From Legionella maioricensis (GTDB lineage Bacteria > Pseudomonadota > Gammaproteobacteria > Legionellales > Legionellaceae), in the NCBI RefSeq assembly GCF_023618015.1, contig NZ_JAJKBJ010000004.1:150401-214400 (forward strand): a DNA stretch of 64,000 nucleotides, in the 5' to 3' direction. The first letter of the stretch is position 1; every line of letters begins with the position of its first letter. A model generated the notes under the pieces. It was not told the origin of the DNA and made no database searches. It saw nothing but the letters and a program-made list of their open reading frames with translations. Both the position numbers and the translations under genes were made by a program. Positions 45,898 through 54,842 of the stretch are shown one piece after another.

Positions 45898-46837
45898 ATT
45901 TATACCATTTTACGGTCCGACCTAAGCCCTCAACCGAACTGACTGGGGGGGTCCAACCTAATTGTGACTTTATCTTGCTGTTACTGACTTCTAAAGAGCC
46001 CAAAAGTCTGGTACTTAAGTTTTTCAAACCCAATAATTTTAAAGAAAGGGTTAGTAAATTAACCGGTACAGCAAGCAATCTGACCTTTACCTTCATTTCC
46101 TTAGCGATTAAATCCATTAAATGAGCTAAAGACAATGAGCCGTCATCGGCAACCAAATAAACCTGGTTTGCAGCTTCAGGAGCAGCAATAACGGCACAAA
46201 GTGCTGAAATCAAATTATCTATATAAATAAAACTGCGTCTATTTTGTACCTTCCCAAAAGGTAAAGGCAAACCTTTATCAACCAACTTGAGCATTTTTAA
46301 AAAATTAGCTTTAACCCCTGCGCCATAAATTAAAGGCGGTCTAAGTATAACAATTTGCATCTTTGTACTTTGGCTAATGGAGTGTAAATACTGTTCTGCT
46401 TCCAACTTACTTTGTCCATAGGGATCTTCTGGTTGAGCGATGCTTTCTTCTGTATAGGGACACCCTTTTGCAGTAGATTCGCCATTAACTTTAATAGAAC
46501 TCAAAAATATAAATCGCTTCACTCCATGTTTAGCAGCTTGTTCCGCCAGACTTTTTGTTGCAAGACTATTAACCTTGCAATATTCATCCAAAGAAGATTT
46601 TGATTTTTCCTGCATTATATGGACCCTGGCTGCAAGATGAATAATCGTATCTATTCCTTGAAGCACCTCACTCCAATCCTTTTGATTTTCTAATCTATCA
46701 ATGACTGCTTGTTCCGTTTGGAGATAATCAACCTTGCAAGATACCGCACAACGCACCTCGTGCCCCGCTTCAAGAAGAGCAGGTACCAGGCTTCGGCCTA
46801 CAAACCCTGTAGCTCCTGTAACCAATATTTTAGCCAT
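45881..46837 (-). CDS. UDP-4-keto-6-deoxy-sugar reductase/epimerase (WbpV/WbpK-like SDR)
   Basis: A 318-residue extended SDR. The start is ATG at 46837 with GGAT just before it; an in-frame TTG four codons earlier would start DWIM. MAKILVTGATGFVGRSLVPA is the Rossmann start, DTIIHLAARVHIMQEKSKSS the WbpV-type loop, FLSSIKVNGEST and PYGQSKLEAEQYL the catalytic Ser, Tyr and Lys, and LRPPLIYGAGVKANFLKMLK the substrate part. HIM in LAARVHIM and the NRRSFIYIDNL segment are typical of the reductases that make UDP-QuiNAc or UDP-FucNAc. It probably supplies the donor for the overlapping transferase. Divergent from the effector-like gene, with a 261-base gap. Confidence 0.82.
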   Translation of the reverse strand: MAKILVTGATGFVGRSLVPALLEAGHEVRCAVSCKVDYLQTEQAVIDRLENQKDWSEVLQGIDTIIHLAARVHIMQEKSKSSLDEYCKVNSLATKSLAEQAAKHGVKRFIFLSSIKVNGESTAKGCPYTEESIAQPEDPYGQSKLEAEQYLHSISQSTKMQIVILRPPLIYGAGVKANFLKMLKLVDKGLPLPFGKVQNRRSFIYIDNLISALCAVIAAPEAANQVYLVADDGSLSLAHLMDLIAKEMKVKVRLLAVPVNLLTLSLKLLGLKNLSTRLLGSLEVSNSKIKSQLGWTPPVSSVEGLGRTVKWYKYESNS

Positions 46838-47030
46838 TATCCAATCCAAATAAGTTGATAAACTTTAGATAAAACTATTTGCGGAAAATTTTACACGAAA
46901 TTCATGAATACTCACGATCTTTTCGATAATAATTGATACCTTAATGAATACAGTTCCTGTTCAAGAGCTGTACTCAAGCGTCATTAGCGCGCCCAAAAAA
47001 AATACACAACAAAGGGCAAATGCCAATATT

Positions 47031-47059
47031 TTGCCTTAATTGTAGATTTAAGGTACAAT
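47031..47059 (+). promoter_or_regulatory. Sigma-70-type promoter with an inverted repeat in the spacer
   Basis: TTGCCT at 47031-47036 and TACAAT at 47054-47059 are separated by exactly 17 bases, giving a good -35/-10 pair 40 bases upstream of the ATG at 47099. A palindrome, CCTTAA and TTAAGG (47034-47039 and 47048-47053), lies within the promoter and overlaps both elements' edges. The two TTAA cores are 12 bases apart, which is close to but not the spacing of a PmrA-type tandem box. A dimeric regulator binding there would cover RNA polymerase contacts. Confidence 0.65.
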
Positions 47060-47098
47060 GTAGTTAAGTCCATCTAATATAGCAATGCGGGTGACCAA

Positions 47099-48301
47099 AT
47101 GGGAAAACGTACTAATACAAAGGCAGTGAATGAACGAACTGGCATAGTCAATAGCAGCATCACCTCTCGTTATAAAAAATTAAAGGGCGATATTCAAGCT
47201 GCTAAAGAGGGTCGCCTGAATCTTGAACAATTAAAGCATTTGATGGGCGAATTAACAAAACCGGTCAAGATATCAGATACGGTATCTGTTGAAATAGAGG
47301 ATTGCCATCCCTCTACAGGCCGATACAAACGTGCATTACCCAAGGGATACCTAACTGACACCACTAAAATTTCAAAAATAATTACTGAAGCCGAAGAAGT
47401 TCAGGCGAAACAAGTACAATTAAAGTCAGTTAAGCCTGTAGATTTAGAAATCCCTGATCCTGAAAAAATGAATGAAAATATGTTCCTTATGATAGAAGAA
47501 TATCTTGCTCATCCGTCTAAAAAATTAGCATCCAAAATAAAACAATTTTCTCATGACTTAACCAATCTGGCTTATGAAGAAGCTAAAACAAAATTTCCTC
47601 CTGGTAAAAAAATTGGCGCCGATGAATATGCTCCAATTATATTGGAGAAAATAGAAGCCCAAGCCGAGGAGGCCATGTCTTATTCCATACGGATGATTAG
47701 AAATGGCGCCTACGATCCAGAAACTGATGACATTGATAAACCTTATATTTTTAAAGTAAGCAAAGACCAACAGGAAAAGGTTCGGGAACTGACTGATCAA
47801 TTAATGAGTGAAAAAAAGCATCCTGAAGGGCTTATTTTTGCCTTTGGCGGTTATATAGAACGTCGTTCAGCAAGTAAATTCAGTCATCTTGAAGGAAAAG
47901 AAGCAACAGCTTACGATCATAATGCGAAATTATATCTAAAAGCTAAAGAATTAGTAGAGCGCGGAGAATATCAGGTTGCTGGAATTGTTATGCAAGGATG
48001 TAACCAAATTAAATCTGAACTGAACTCTTCTCTAGATCAACAACAGAAATTCAGTAATATCAAACACATTCTTATAGAACTTCGCGATAATCCTAGAGTT
48101 CAAGAACATCGCGGCACCTTAAAAACAATCATAGTTAATTTTTTATTAATGGCTTCTGGAGTGGGCTCCATTTATTTAGCAGCTACTATGGAACAAAGAG
48201 GCTCCTTTTTTTATCGTCCACAAACAGATACAGAGAATAAAGCAGAAGATTTTGAAAAAGATATGGATAAAGAAGGGCCTACGCCACCTTCATCTCAATA
48301 A
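47099..48301 (+). CDS. Hypothetical protein, possible Dot/Icm effector
   Basis: A 400-residue protein of no family that I recognise. It is highly charged, mostly helical by composition, with runs such as KIITEAEEVQAKQVQLKSVK. One hydrophobic segment (TIIVNFLLMASGVGSIYLAA, about residues 343-362) stands near the C-terminus, followed by an acidic and proline-containing tail (ENKAEDFEKDMDKEGPTPPS). Such Glu-rich C-terminal blocks (the E-block) are known features of many Dot/Icm-secreted Legionella effectors. No signal peptide. The gene is monocistronic with its own promoter, and a perfect 8-base hairpin follows. Effector status is inference; membrane-anchored function in the bacterium is possible. 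Confidence 0.6.
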   Translation: MGKRTNTKAVNERTGIVNSSITSRYKKLKGDIQAAKEGRLNLEQLKHLMGELTKPVKISDTVSVEIEDCHPSTGRYKRALPKGYLTDTTKISKIITEAEEVQAKQVQLKSVKPVDLEIPDPEKMNENMFLMIEEYLAHPSKKLASKIKQFSHDLTNLAYEEAKTKFPPGKKIGADEYAPIILEKIEAQAEEAMSYSIRMIRNGAYDPETDDIDKPYIFKVSKDQQEKVRELTDQLMSEKKHPEGLIFAFGGYIERRSASKFSHLEGKEATAYDHNAKLYLKAKELVERGEYQVAGIVMQGCNQIKSELNSSLDQQQKFSNIKHILIELRDNPRVQEHRGTLKTIIVNFLLMASGVGSIYLAATMEQRGSFFYRPQTDTENKAEDFEKDMDKEGPTPPSSQ

Positions 48302-48328
48302 GGTATTAGACCTCTTGCATAACAACCC

Positions 48329-48349
48329 GGTTGGCCCAATAGGCCAACC
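48329..48349. other. Hairpin downstream of the effector-like gene
   Basis: GGTTGGCC (48329-48336) and GGCCAACC (48342-48349) form a perfect 8-base stem with a 5-base loop, 27 bases past the stop at 48301. There is no U-run on the plus strand, so termination would be weak or rho-assisted. The remaining gap to 48630 is AT-rich and carries no gene; it must contain the promoter of the methyltransferase gene, which I cannot place. Confidence 0.55.
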
Positions 48350-48630
48350 ATGCCAAAGAAAACTCATAATGGGCTAGTAGAAGTTAAATTGCAGAAATAA
48401 CGCAGTATTTCGATTTGTAATCTATTTATTATAAACAGAATTATTAAATATTATGCATTTCATCAAGGAACATTGATGTTCAAAATAAACCAAATATAAC
48501 AAACAGCAAACAACAAGAACTATTAATGCACAAAAACAATCAGCTTATTAAATTTTCTCTTAAACATCAGTCGCAAATTTCACCCATTTAGAGATATACT
48601 TGAAAAATTAAATAAAACAGGAATTTCTGC

Positions 48631-49449
48631 ATGTCCTTGAAGGCCATGTATAACCAAATCGCTGAGAATTATGCTACCGCGAATCGCTTTGGTGCGATTA
48701 GCGAGAGTCATTTTGTTGCCATCGAGCAGATGAAGAAATTTTATTTAGGCATCAAGCCCCATTATAAAGTTCTTGATCTTGGTGTCGGCGATGGTGCTTT
48801 TTTGCAAAAACTTCATCATGTAATGCCGAAAGCAGATTTTACTGGCATTGATGTTTCCTCTGAAATGTTAAAGCGGGCGAGCGAAGCCCTCCCCTTAAAA
48901 ACCATAGAAGGCAGTGCCGCAGAAGCAAGCCGTTTTTTGCCACCCCATAGCCAGGATTTAGTACTGGCTCATTTTATCAATGCTTACATCCCTATTAATG
49001 TTTTATTTGATGAAGCTAAGCTACTGACACGAGCTAATGGCTATTTTTCGATGATTACCACAACATATGATTCCTTCCCTGTTGCTCAGCAACAATTAGC
49101 AGAATTTGTTGCCCAAGATTCAATATTAAGCAGTGTAGTTGGACATTATTATAAATCCATAGTTAAAAATACGACGGTTGCAGCAAATCACGATGAATTA
49201 ATGTTGGCTTTTAAACAACATCAGTTTGAGGTAATAGCTCATAAACGCTTAGAAATCCCAATTACTTTAAATAATATTGATGAACTGGCGCTGTTTGGAA
49301 TTGAGGGAACGTGGTTTCTCAATAGTCTCTCCATACGCATGCTACCAAAATATTTTTTAATTCAAAGACTTAAACGTCTATTCAGTAAAATTTTTACTTT
49401 CCCTTATCATGACACTCACATAATTGATGTAGTCCTTGCCAAGAAATGA
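48631..49449 (+). CDS. Class I SAM-dependent methyltransferase
   Basis: A 272-residue protein. LDLGVGDGAFLQKLHHVMPK is motif I of class I methyltransferases (near residue 50-56), FTGIDVSSEMLKRA is motif II with the acidic residue that binds the ribose, and QDLVLAHFINAYIPINVLFD is motif IV. A ribosome site (AGGA) precedes the ATG at a suitable distance. The last 40 residues are basic and hydrophobic (LPKYFLIQRLKRLFSKIF), suggesting membrane association. The substrate is unknown; small-molecule methyltransferases of this UbiE-like form are common. No link to the LPS genes is evident. Confidence 0.8.
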   Translation: MSLKAMYNQIAENYATANRFGAISESHFVAIEQMKKFYLGIKPHYKVLDLGVGDGAFLQKLHHVMPKADFTGIDVSSEMLKRASEALPLKTIEGSAAEASRFLPPHSQDLVLAHFINAYIPINVLFDEAKLLTRANGYFSMITTTYDSFPVAQQQLAEFVAQDSILSSVVGHYYKSIVKNTTVAANHDELMLAFKQHQFEVIAHKRLEIPITLNNIDELALFGIEGTWFLNSLSIRMLPKYFLIQRLKRLFSKIFTFPYHDTHIIDVVLAKK

Positions 49450-49481
49450 TAATCTGATTTAATTAATAATGAACGTGAATT

Positions 49482-49566
49482 GTCATTCAGCCGATGCAAC
49501 TGGAACAAGCCACATTTGGGAGATCCTTCGCTTCGCTCTGGGTGACGTTTCTTAAGTCAATGGCAG
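49482..49566. repeat. REP-like interspersed repeat (second copy)
   Basis: The 280-base gap between the methyltransferase and transporter genes carries a repeat starting GTCATTC and containing GGAGATCCTTCGCTTCGCTC, then TGACGTTTCTTAAGTCAATG at its end. From 49510 it matches the copy at 2499-2556 over about 57 bases with few changes. GAGGGATCAC after it resembles the arms of the palindrome at the right edge. No gene lies in this gap. Confidence 0.7.
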
Positions 49567-49729
49567 TGGACCTGAGGGATCACAAATAATAGATTAGCAG
49601 TACCCTCTTCCGCGAATTAAATCAGTTTATTACCTGTGTTTCTTTCGCAGGCGAGGGAGTATGGTACCAAACCCTCAGGGGCTCCAACCTACAATGATGT
49701 ATTCGATACATTAAGAATGAGGTGTGAAA

Positions 49730-51232
49730 ATGATTTCCCAAGCGGTTAAAAATTATCTACCTGAATTAAACCTTCGCCAAAAACAAACCAATAATATTAT
49801 CTTCATTACCTTTTGGAGTCAGTTTTCCGTTTATGCGCTAAATACGGTATTAGTTTTATTTTTAACTCGTCCTTTAATAGCCCAGGGGTTGGGTTATAGT
49901 CAAGCCAAAGCCTATGCCTTTATAGGCGTAACTCAGGCAACAGGCTATTTGATGCCTATTCTAGGCGGGTATATGGCAGATAGCATCGTAGGGGTCCGGC
50001 GATCTATATTACTGGGTAGCATTATGCTGGCTTGTGCCTATTTGTTAGTGATGCTCAGTGGATTCACCATAGGCTCTATGGGAGACCAGTTATTTATTGC
50101 AGCTTTTGCTTTCATTCCGGCAACTAACTCTTTATTGATGGGCACTGCTTCAAGTATGGTTTCTCATATTTATTCAGACGATGCAATTAAAGCCAAATCT
50201 GCAATGACTTATTATTATATGGCAATTAATGTAGGGGGACTGTTAGCTGCATTAATTGCTCCAGTATTATTAGACAGTCGTTATGGACCTCTTTCCATAC
50301 TCACGTTAACCTTTGTAGGGAAATCAATCGCTGCGTTAAATTTTGCCAAACGTTACTCCCTTTATGATACGGTAATATGGGGGAAAGATAAGTCCACATT
50401 TTCAAAACAGAAAATATTGCGTTTAACCAGTTATATTGCAGTTATTTATGCCCTTACCTTATTTGCTTATTCCCACGTTTATATAGCAAGCACTTTAATT
50501 AGTGTGGGTTGCACAGTAGGTATATTTTGGTTTTTAGCAAAAACAATGATGCTCAAAGGGGAAACACGCAGCAAACAAATGATCGCCCTTTTGCTGATTA
50601 TTGAAGCAGTAGTATTTTTTATCATTTACAATCAAATGAACACTACTATTATTTTATTTGCCCAAAGCAACTCCAATCATAATTTATTGGGTCTGACTAT
50701 CTCTCCGGCTCAGTACCAAATGTTAAATCCCTTATTAATTTTATTGATAGGCAGCCAACTGCCACGTTTTTATCGTTTTTTTCCTCGTTTTACCATTCCC
50801 TATCAATTTGCATCGGGAACTATGCTAGCCGGCGTATCTCTTCTGGTAATGGCCTTTGCCGCACATATCGCCAGTGAAGGAATAGTAAATGGCAATTACA
50901 TCGCTTTAACTTACATCCTGATTACGATTGCGGAATTATGGGTCAGCGCAATAGGCCTTAGCATGATAGGATTATACTGTGATGGTCAAGCTATTGCTTT
51001 TGCAATGGGGGTTTGGTACTTAGCCAGCTCCATGGCCAATGCTATTTCAGGTAGAATTGCTGGCTGGGTTGCGATACCTGAAAACATTACCTCTCCTGTA
51101 GACAGCTTACCCTACTATAAAAGTTATTATTTAATTATGGGAATTAGTGCATTAGTCATTGGTATTCTTATGTATTATCTGGCCTTTCTTTTACAAAGAA
51201 TAATGAAAAGAAAGGGCATAAATTTAGCATAA
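49730..51232 (+). CDS. POT/PTR2-like MFS transporter with altered proton-coupling motif
   Basis: A 500-residue inner-membrane transporter with about twelve to fourteen hydrophobic segments. The start is ATG at 49730 with GAGG eight bases upstream; a GTG two codons earlier is less likely. LGYSQAKAYAFIGVTQATGY and ILGGYMADSIVGVRRSILLG match the proton-dependent oligopeptide transporter family, as do TYYYMAINVGGLLAALIAPV and a late segment with AIGLSMIGLYCD. The first helix ExxERF motif needed for proton coupling reads TFWSQF (Thr27, Ser30, Gln31), so all three charged residues are missing. It may carry another substrate or couple differently. Confidence 0.75.
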   Translation: MISQAVKNYLPELNLRQKQTNNIIFITFWSQFSVYALNTVLVLFLTRPLIAQGLGYSQAKAYAFIGVTQATGYLMPILGGYMADSIVGVRRSILLGSIMLACAYLLVMLSGFTIGSMGDQLFIAAFAFIPATNSLLMGTASSMVSHIYSDDAIKAKSAMTYYYMAINVGGLLAALIAPVLLDSRYGPLSILTLTFVGKSIAALNFAKRYSLYDTVIWGKDKSTFSKQKILRLTSYIAVIYALTLFAYSHVYIASTLISVGCTVGIFWFLAKTMMLKGETRSKQMIALLLIIEAVVFFIIYNQMNTTIILFAQSNSNHNLLGLTISPAQYQMLNPLLILLIGSQLPRFYRFFPRFTIPYQFASGTMLAGVSLLVMAFAAHIASEGIVNGNYIALTYILITIAELWVSAIGLSMIGLYCDGQAIAFAMGVWYLASSMANAISGRIAGWVAIPENITSPVDSLPYYKSYYLIMGISALVIGILMYYLAFLLQRIMKRKGINLA

Positions 51233-51233
51233 G

Positions 51234-53351
51234 TTAAAGGGATAAAGTGGAGGAGTAATTTTCTCCTTCGAAGGGTAATGAGTTTAAGAACGTGTCATAT
51301 ACGATATTGAGCTTGGTGCACAACGATTTAACTTGCTCTTCGTCTAATATTAACTCTTTACCCTTCACTAATACTTTAAGATAAGGGACGGTTGACGCAA
51401 TAGAATTCGCCACAATATAACACATTTTAGGATCGGAACATCGGAACTTAAAAATCCGCTTAGCAGCATCCTGGGGATCAATTGCTATAGTTATTGAATT
51501 TATCCACTGCGCTCCTTGCAAAGAACTATTTCTCAACAGATCAATCCCGCGCAGATTTCTTCCAAAAAATGCTATTTGATTCTGAAGCGGGGATTGAGTT
51601 GGACGAGGCGGTCTTAAAAATTGAGTTATCTGAAATTGCAATTTATTCATTTTTTCTCTTATCATGAACAAATGTAATTCGCCATTATGCAGCTGCATAA
51701 AATTATTATGAAGTGTGGTAAGCTCCAAACCAATAATACTGGCAATTAAACTTTTAAGCGAAAATATAGGACAACTCCCCCCCTCCTGAAAAAAGTTTCT
51801 CTGATTAAAGACAGAACGTTGATAGCGTTTTGAAGGATCTAATGGATCTTGCGTATAATAAACTAAGGGGAATGGATAAGGTTGTCCGCTTAAAACTCTT
51901 TGTAGCTCCTTCAGCCTGAGCCATTCTTTTTCTTCATTGTTTGGACCGGTAGAATTATTATTTAAATCGAATTCGGGATAAAAGATTAATTGACGCTCTA
52001 CACTAATTAATTCACTAAGAGTACCTATCATAGCCTGCTGATAGGCTTGTGGTTGTAGGTAAGGATTAATATCTAGCGGCACAAGTTGACCGGCCTTCAT
52101 TATAAAAGGACTTAATTTGGTAATATAAGTTCCCATGCAGGTTTTATTAACCAGATCAATCTCATGACAACCATCCCCTAAATTATCTTCTATTTTATAA
52201 TATTCATAAAAAAGGGGTTTATCATAAGGACCTGCTTTTTGACCATTTTGCAGAATACCTACTTTAATAATCCTGAAAATTGCTGAATGAGTTGCCACCC
52301 CTCCTCCCTGGAAAACCATCTCATCAGTCTCAGAATGCATCTGTGAGTCTGGAAGAAAACGCGGTGTAGAATCGTCGCCAAAGAGCATAGTGGCAGTATT
52401 TTGCTTAATTAGTGATAAAATATGCCCCTGTTCCTGGACTGGCAAATCGCTTAGAGTTGAGCTATTAACATGCTTCGCTTTGCTTGAATGATATAATCTA
52501 ACGATATGGTCGAGAAATTTTGAATCCTTTTTCAAACTTTGTTTTAAATTTCCCATTTCATCGTATGCAGCGAGTATTGAAGCAGCGTAATTAAAATTTT
52601 TATATTCATATTCCGATAAATTGTCCCGGTTTATTTCGGCATAGACTCTTAAAGAAATTGCATAGACACTTGCCGCTTGCTCATCATAAAGATCGGAGCC
52701 ATAATTGCTCGTATTAGAGAGGTCTTTGGATAAAAAATTCGCATAATCCAATCGTACTCGCAAATTATTTTTTTCTATTATCCCCAGCAAAGTCTGTAAA
52801 TTTTTCATCTGATTTATCATTAATGAAGTCAATTGAGGATTATTGATTTCGGCATGCGGACTTTGATAATACAATTGCTTCAAATGTGATATAAAATGAG
52901 CAGGTAATTGCAGTGAATGTTTTTGAGATAAAACATTAAAACTGAATATGGGATTGTATGATTGAAATTTATTTAAAAAGCTATTCTGCTCTTCTAAACC
53001 TCTAAAAGTGATATGAATCGCTGAAGGTTCTTTGTATTCTTTTTCTTGTGTTGCGTTCAACCCTAATTTCGTAAAAAAACCATTTGACCATTGCCTAAAC
53101 CCATTTGGATCCTCTCCATAACGCTGACGAAAAAACTCATACATTTTTTGTTTTAATTGGCGATAGATATTAAAAGGAATGATCATGCCTTGCAGGAAGA
53201 GAGAATTAATAACACTTCCCCCTATTTGAGCTATTCCAATATAATTAATGCACATACTAGGTTGAGCAGGAATAAATACATTATTTTGAATTTTTCCTTC
53301 CGTAAAATCTAAAATTCCAAACTCTTGAAGGCACCAATCTTTAAAATTCAT
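51234..53351 (-). CDS. Large hypothetical protein, possible effector
   Basis: A 705-residue protein with no recognised domain. The start ATG at 53351 has AAGAGAT upstream. There is no signal peptide or clear membrane segment. The sequence is soluble and rich in Gln, Asn and Leu, with an N-terminal aromatic block (MNFKDWCLQEFGILDFTEGK), a central charged region, and a C-terminal KGKELILDEEQVKSLCTKLN followed by a short Ser/Thr-rich tail ending in SSTLSL. A large lineage-type cytoplasmic protein, alone in its region, is typical of Dot/Icm candidates, but nothing shows secretion. Its stop and that of the transporter converge one base apart. Function unknown. Confidence 0.6.
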   Translation of the reverse strand: MNFKDWCLQEFGILDFTEGKIQNNVFIPAQPSMCINYIGIAQIGGSVINSLFLQGMIIPFNIYRQLKQKMYEFFRQRYGEDPNGFRQWSNGFFTKLGLNATQEKEYKEPSAIHITFRGLEEQNSFLNKFQSYNPIFSFNVLSQKHSLQLPAHFISHLKQLYYQSPHAEINNPQLTSLMINQMKNLQTLLGIIEKNNLRVRLDYANFLSKDLSNTSNYGSDLYDEQAASVYAISLRVYAEINRDNLSEYEYKNFNYAASILAAYDEMGNLKQSLKKDSKFLDHIVRLYHSSKAKHVNSSTLSDLPVQEQGHILSLIKQNTATMLFGDDSTPRFLPDSQMHSETDEMVFQGGGVATHSAIFRIIKVGILQNGQKAGPYDKPLFYEYYKIEDNLGDGCHEIDLVNKTCMGTYITKLSPFIMKAGQLVPLDINPYLQPQAYQQAMIGTLSELISVERQLIFYPEFDLNNNSTGPNNEEKEWLRLKELQRVLSGQPYPFPLVYYTQDPLDPSKRYQRSVFNQRNFFQEGGSCPIFSLKSLIASIIGLELTTLHNNFMQLHNGELHLFMIREKMNKLQFQITQFLRPPRPTQSPLQNQIAFFGRNLRGIDLLRNSSLQGAQWINSITIAIDPQDAAKRIFKFRCSDPKMCYIVANSIASTVPYLKVLVKGKELILDEEQVKSLCTKLNIVYDTFLNSLPFEGENYSSTLSL

Positions 53352-53564
53352 TATGATCTCTTTGCAAAGTGATATTTTTAGTGCTTAGCTATAATCAAAT
53401 AGTACTGCGTACGAACATTTTTTTGCGCAATAATAACACACGAAACTCAAAACATAACAAGCCATTCCAAAAAACAAGAGACAATTTGAACAAATTCTGA
53501 TCTCATACTTAACCCTAACCCCACTACTAGTCCGGAGCGATAACCGACAAATCCCAACATTGCA

Positions 53565-53656
53565 AGCGCAGCGAAGCAATCCCGGACAGAATTGGCATGG
53601 CCTAAGGGGCTAAAGTTTTTTGAAATTCACACGGGATTACTTCGCGACGCTGCGCT
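53565..53656. repeat. Palindromic repeat (GCGCAGCGAAG family)
   Basis: AGCGCAGCGAAGCAATCCCG (53565-53584) and CGGGATTAC with TTCGCGACGCTGCGCT (53632-53656) form long imperfect inverted arms around a 47-base centre. It lies in the 401-base gap (53352-53752) between the 705-residue gene and lipA, which shows no other supported feature. Short repeats with GCGAAG cores are common in Legionella-like genomes. Confidence 0.7.
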
Positions 53657-53752
53657 AATACGAGCTACAATTGAAATAATTCATTAATAAGTGGGTGGAT
53701 GGCCAAATGTCAAACAAGAATGCCTGTTAGGAAACTCTACCGTAACATAATA

Positions 53753-54748
53753 TTACTTGGACTCATCCAGACCTAGATTATCACGCTTAAATACTCTATC
53801 CGCTCGATAACTTGAGCGAACCAGTGGCCCAGAAGCTACTTCAAAAAACCCTTTTTTCAATCCAATTTGTCTTAACTCGGCAAAGGTCTCTGGAGTTACA
53901 TAACGAGCAATAGGCAGATGATTTTTAGTAGGTTGTAAATATTGGCCTAGAGTTAGAATATCTACATTATGAGCACGTAAATCATCCATAGTTTGGATAA
54001 TTTCTTCATCTGTTTCACCTAACCCCAGCATTAAACTGGTCTTTGTTAAAACGTCAGGTCTGTATTGTTTCGCAAAAGCAAGGACATTCAATGTTTGCTG
54101 GTATCCTGCTCTATTATCTCTTACTGGATGAGTTAAACGCTCAACCGTCTCTACATTTTGTGCAAATACATCAACCCCACTATCTAAAAGTAAAGCAACA
54201 TCCTTCTCTACTCCCTGAAAGTCTGGCGTTAAGGCCTCAACTTTAGTCTGGGGCGAACGTTTTTTAATGGCTTTGATCGCTTGAGCATAATGACTTGCCC
54301 CCCCATCGGGTAAGTCATCTCTATTTACTGAAGTCAAAACGACATAATCCAAGTTCATTAATGCAACTGTATTGGCTGTATTTTCTGGTTCTTGTGGATC
54401 AAGCCAACCCTGAGGATTTCCCGTATCTACTGCGCAGAAACGGCAAGCACGGGTACAAACCGCCCCCATAAGCATAATGGTTGCTGTACCATGAGACCAA
54501 CATTCGGCAATATTAGGACATTTAGCCTCTTCACATACAGTCGCTAAACGGTGCTTCTGGACTTGTTCTTTGACCTGGTTATACGCCTGCGTAGTATGAT
54601 TTACAATTCGCAACCATTTAGGTTTAGGTAAGCGCTCATGAGCATGGCCTGTTGACTTCACCCCATCTTTAATTGCTGTTACGCCATGTGATGTTTTATA
54701 TTTCTGGCCACTTTCTACAACCACGGGAATATCAATCAGTTTACTCAT
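53753..54748 (-). CDS. lipA: Lipoyl synthase
   Basis: A 331-residue radical-SAM enzyme that inserts two sulfurs into octanoyl groups on lipoyl domains. The auxiliary cluster cysteines are Cys72, Cys77 and Cys83 ([13 protein letters not shown]) and the radical-SAM triad is Cys98, Cys102 and Cys105 ([10 protein letters not shown]). [20 protein letters not shown] and [11 protein letters not shown] are further LipA landmarks, and the C-terminal [12 protein letters not shown] supplies the RSSY serine that ligates the auxiliary cluster. The start ATG at 54748 has an AGGTGT site upstream. It is followed by no clear terminator. Confidence 0.97.
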   Translation of the reverse strand: MSKLIDIPVVVESGQKYKTSHGVTAIKDGVKSTGHAHERLPKPKWLRIVNHTTQAYNQVKEQVQKHRLATVCEEAKCPNIAECWSHGTATIMLMGAVCTRACRFCAVDTGNPQGWLDPQEPENTANTVALMNLDYVVLTSVNRDDLPDGGASHYAQAIKAIKKRSPQTKVEALTPDFQGVEKDVALLLDSGVDVFAQNVETVERLTHPVRDNRAGYQQTLNVLAFAKQYRPDVLTKTSLMLGLGETDEEIIQTMDDLRAHNVDILTLGQYLQPTKNHLPIARYVTPETFAELRQIGLKKGFFEVASGPLVRSSYRADRVFKRDNLGLDESK

Positions 54749-54842
54749 GGTGACACCTGAAAAACAAAGAATAATGATGATCCCAAATCATAGCGTCAAG
54801 ATCAAGTTGAATTTAACCAGGAAAGTGCGCGGAACTCCGTTA

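Noticed and set aside
47034..47053. Possible PmrA box (two TTAA cores)
   Set aside because: The spacing is 12 bases rather than that of the tandem cTTAATatT box and the arms form an inverted repeat; kept only as an unassigned operator-like palindrome.
53385..53579. 64-codon cysteine-rich open frame upstream of the 705-residue gene
   Set aside because: It overlaps the edge of a palindromic repeat, is low in coding character, and shows no start signal.
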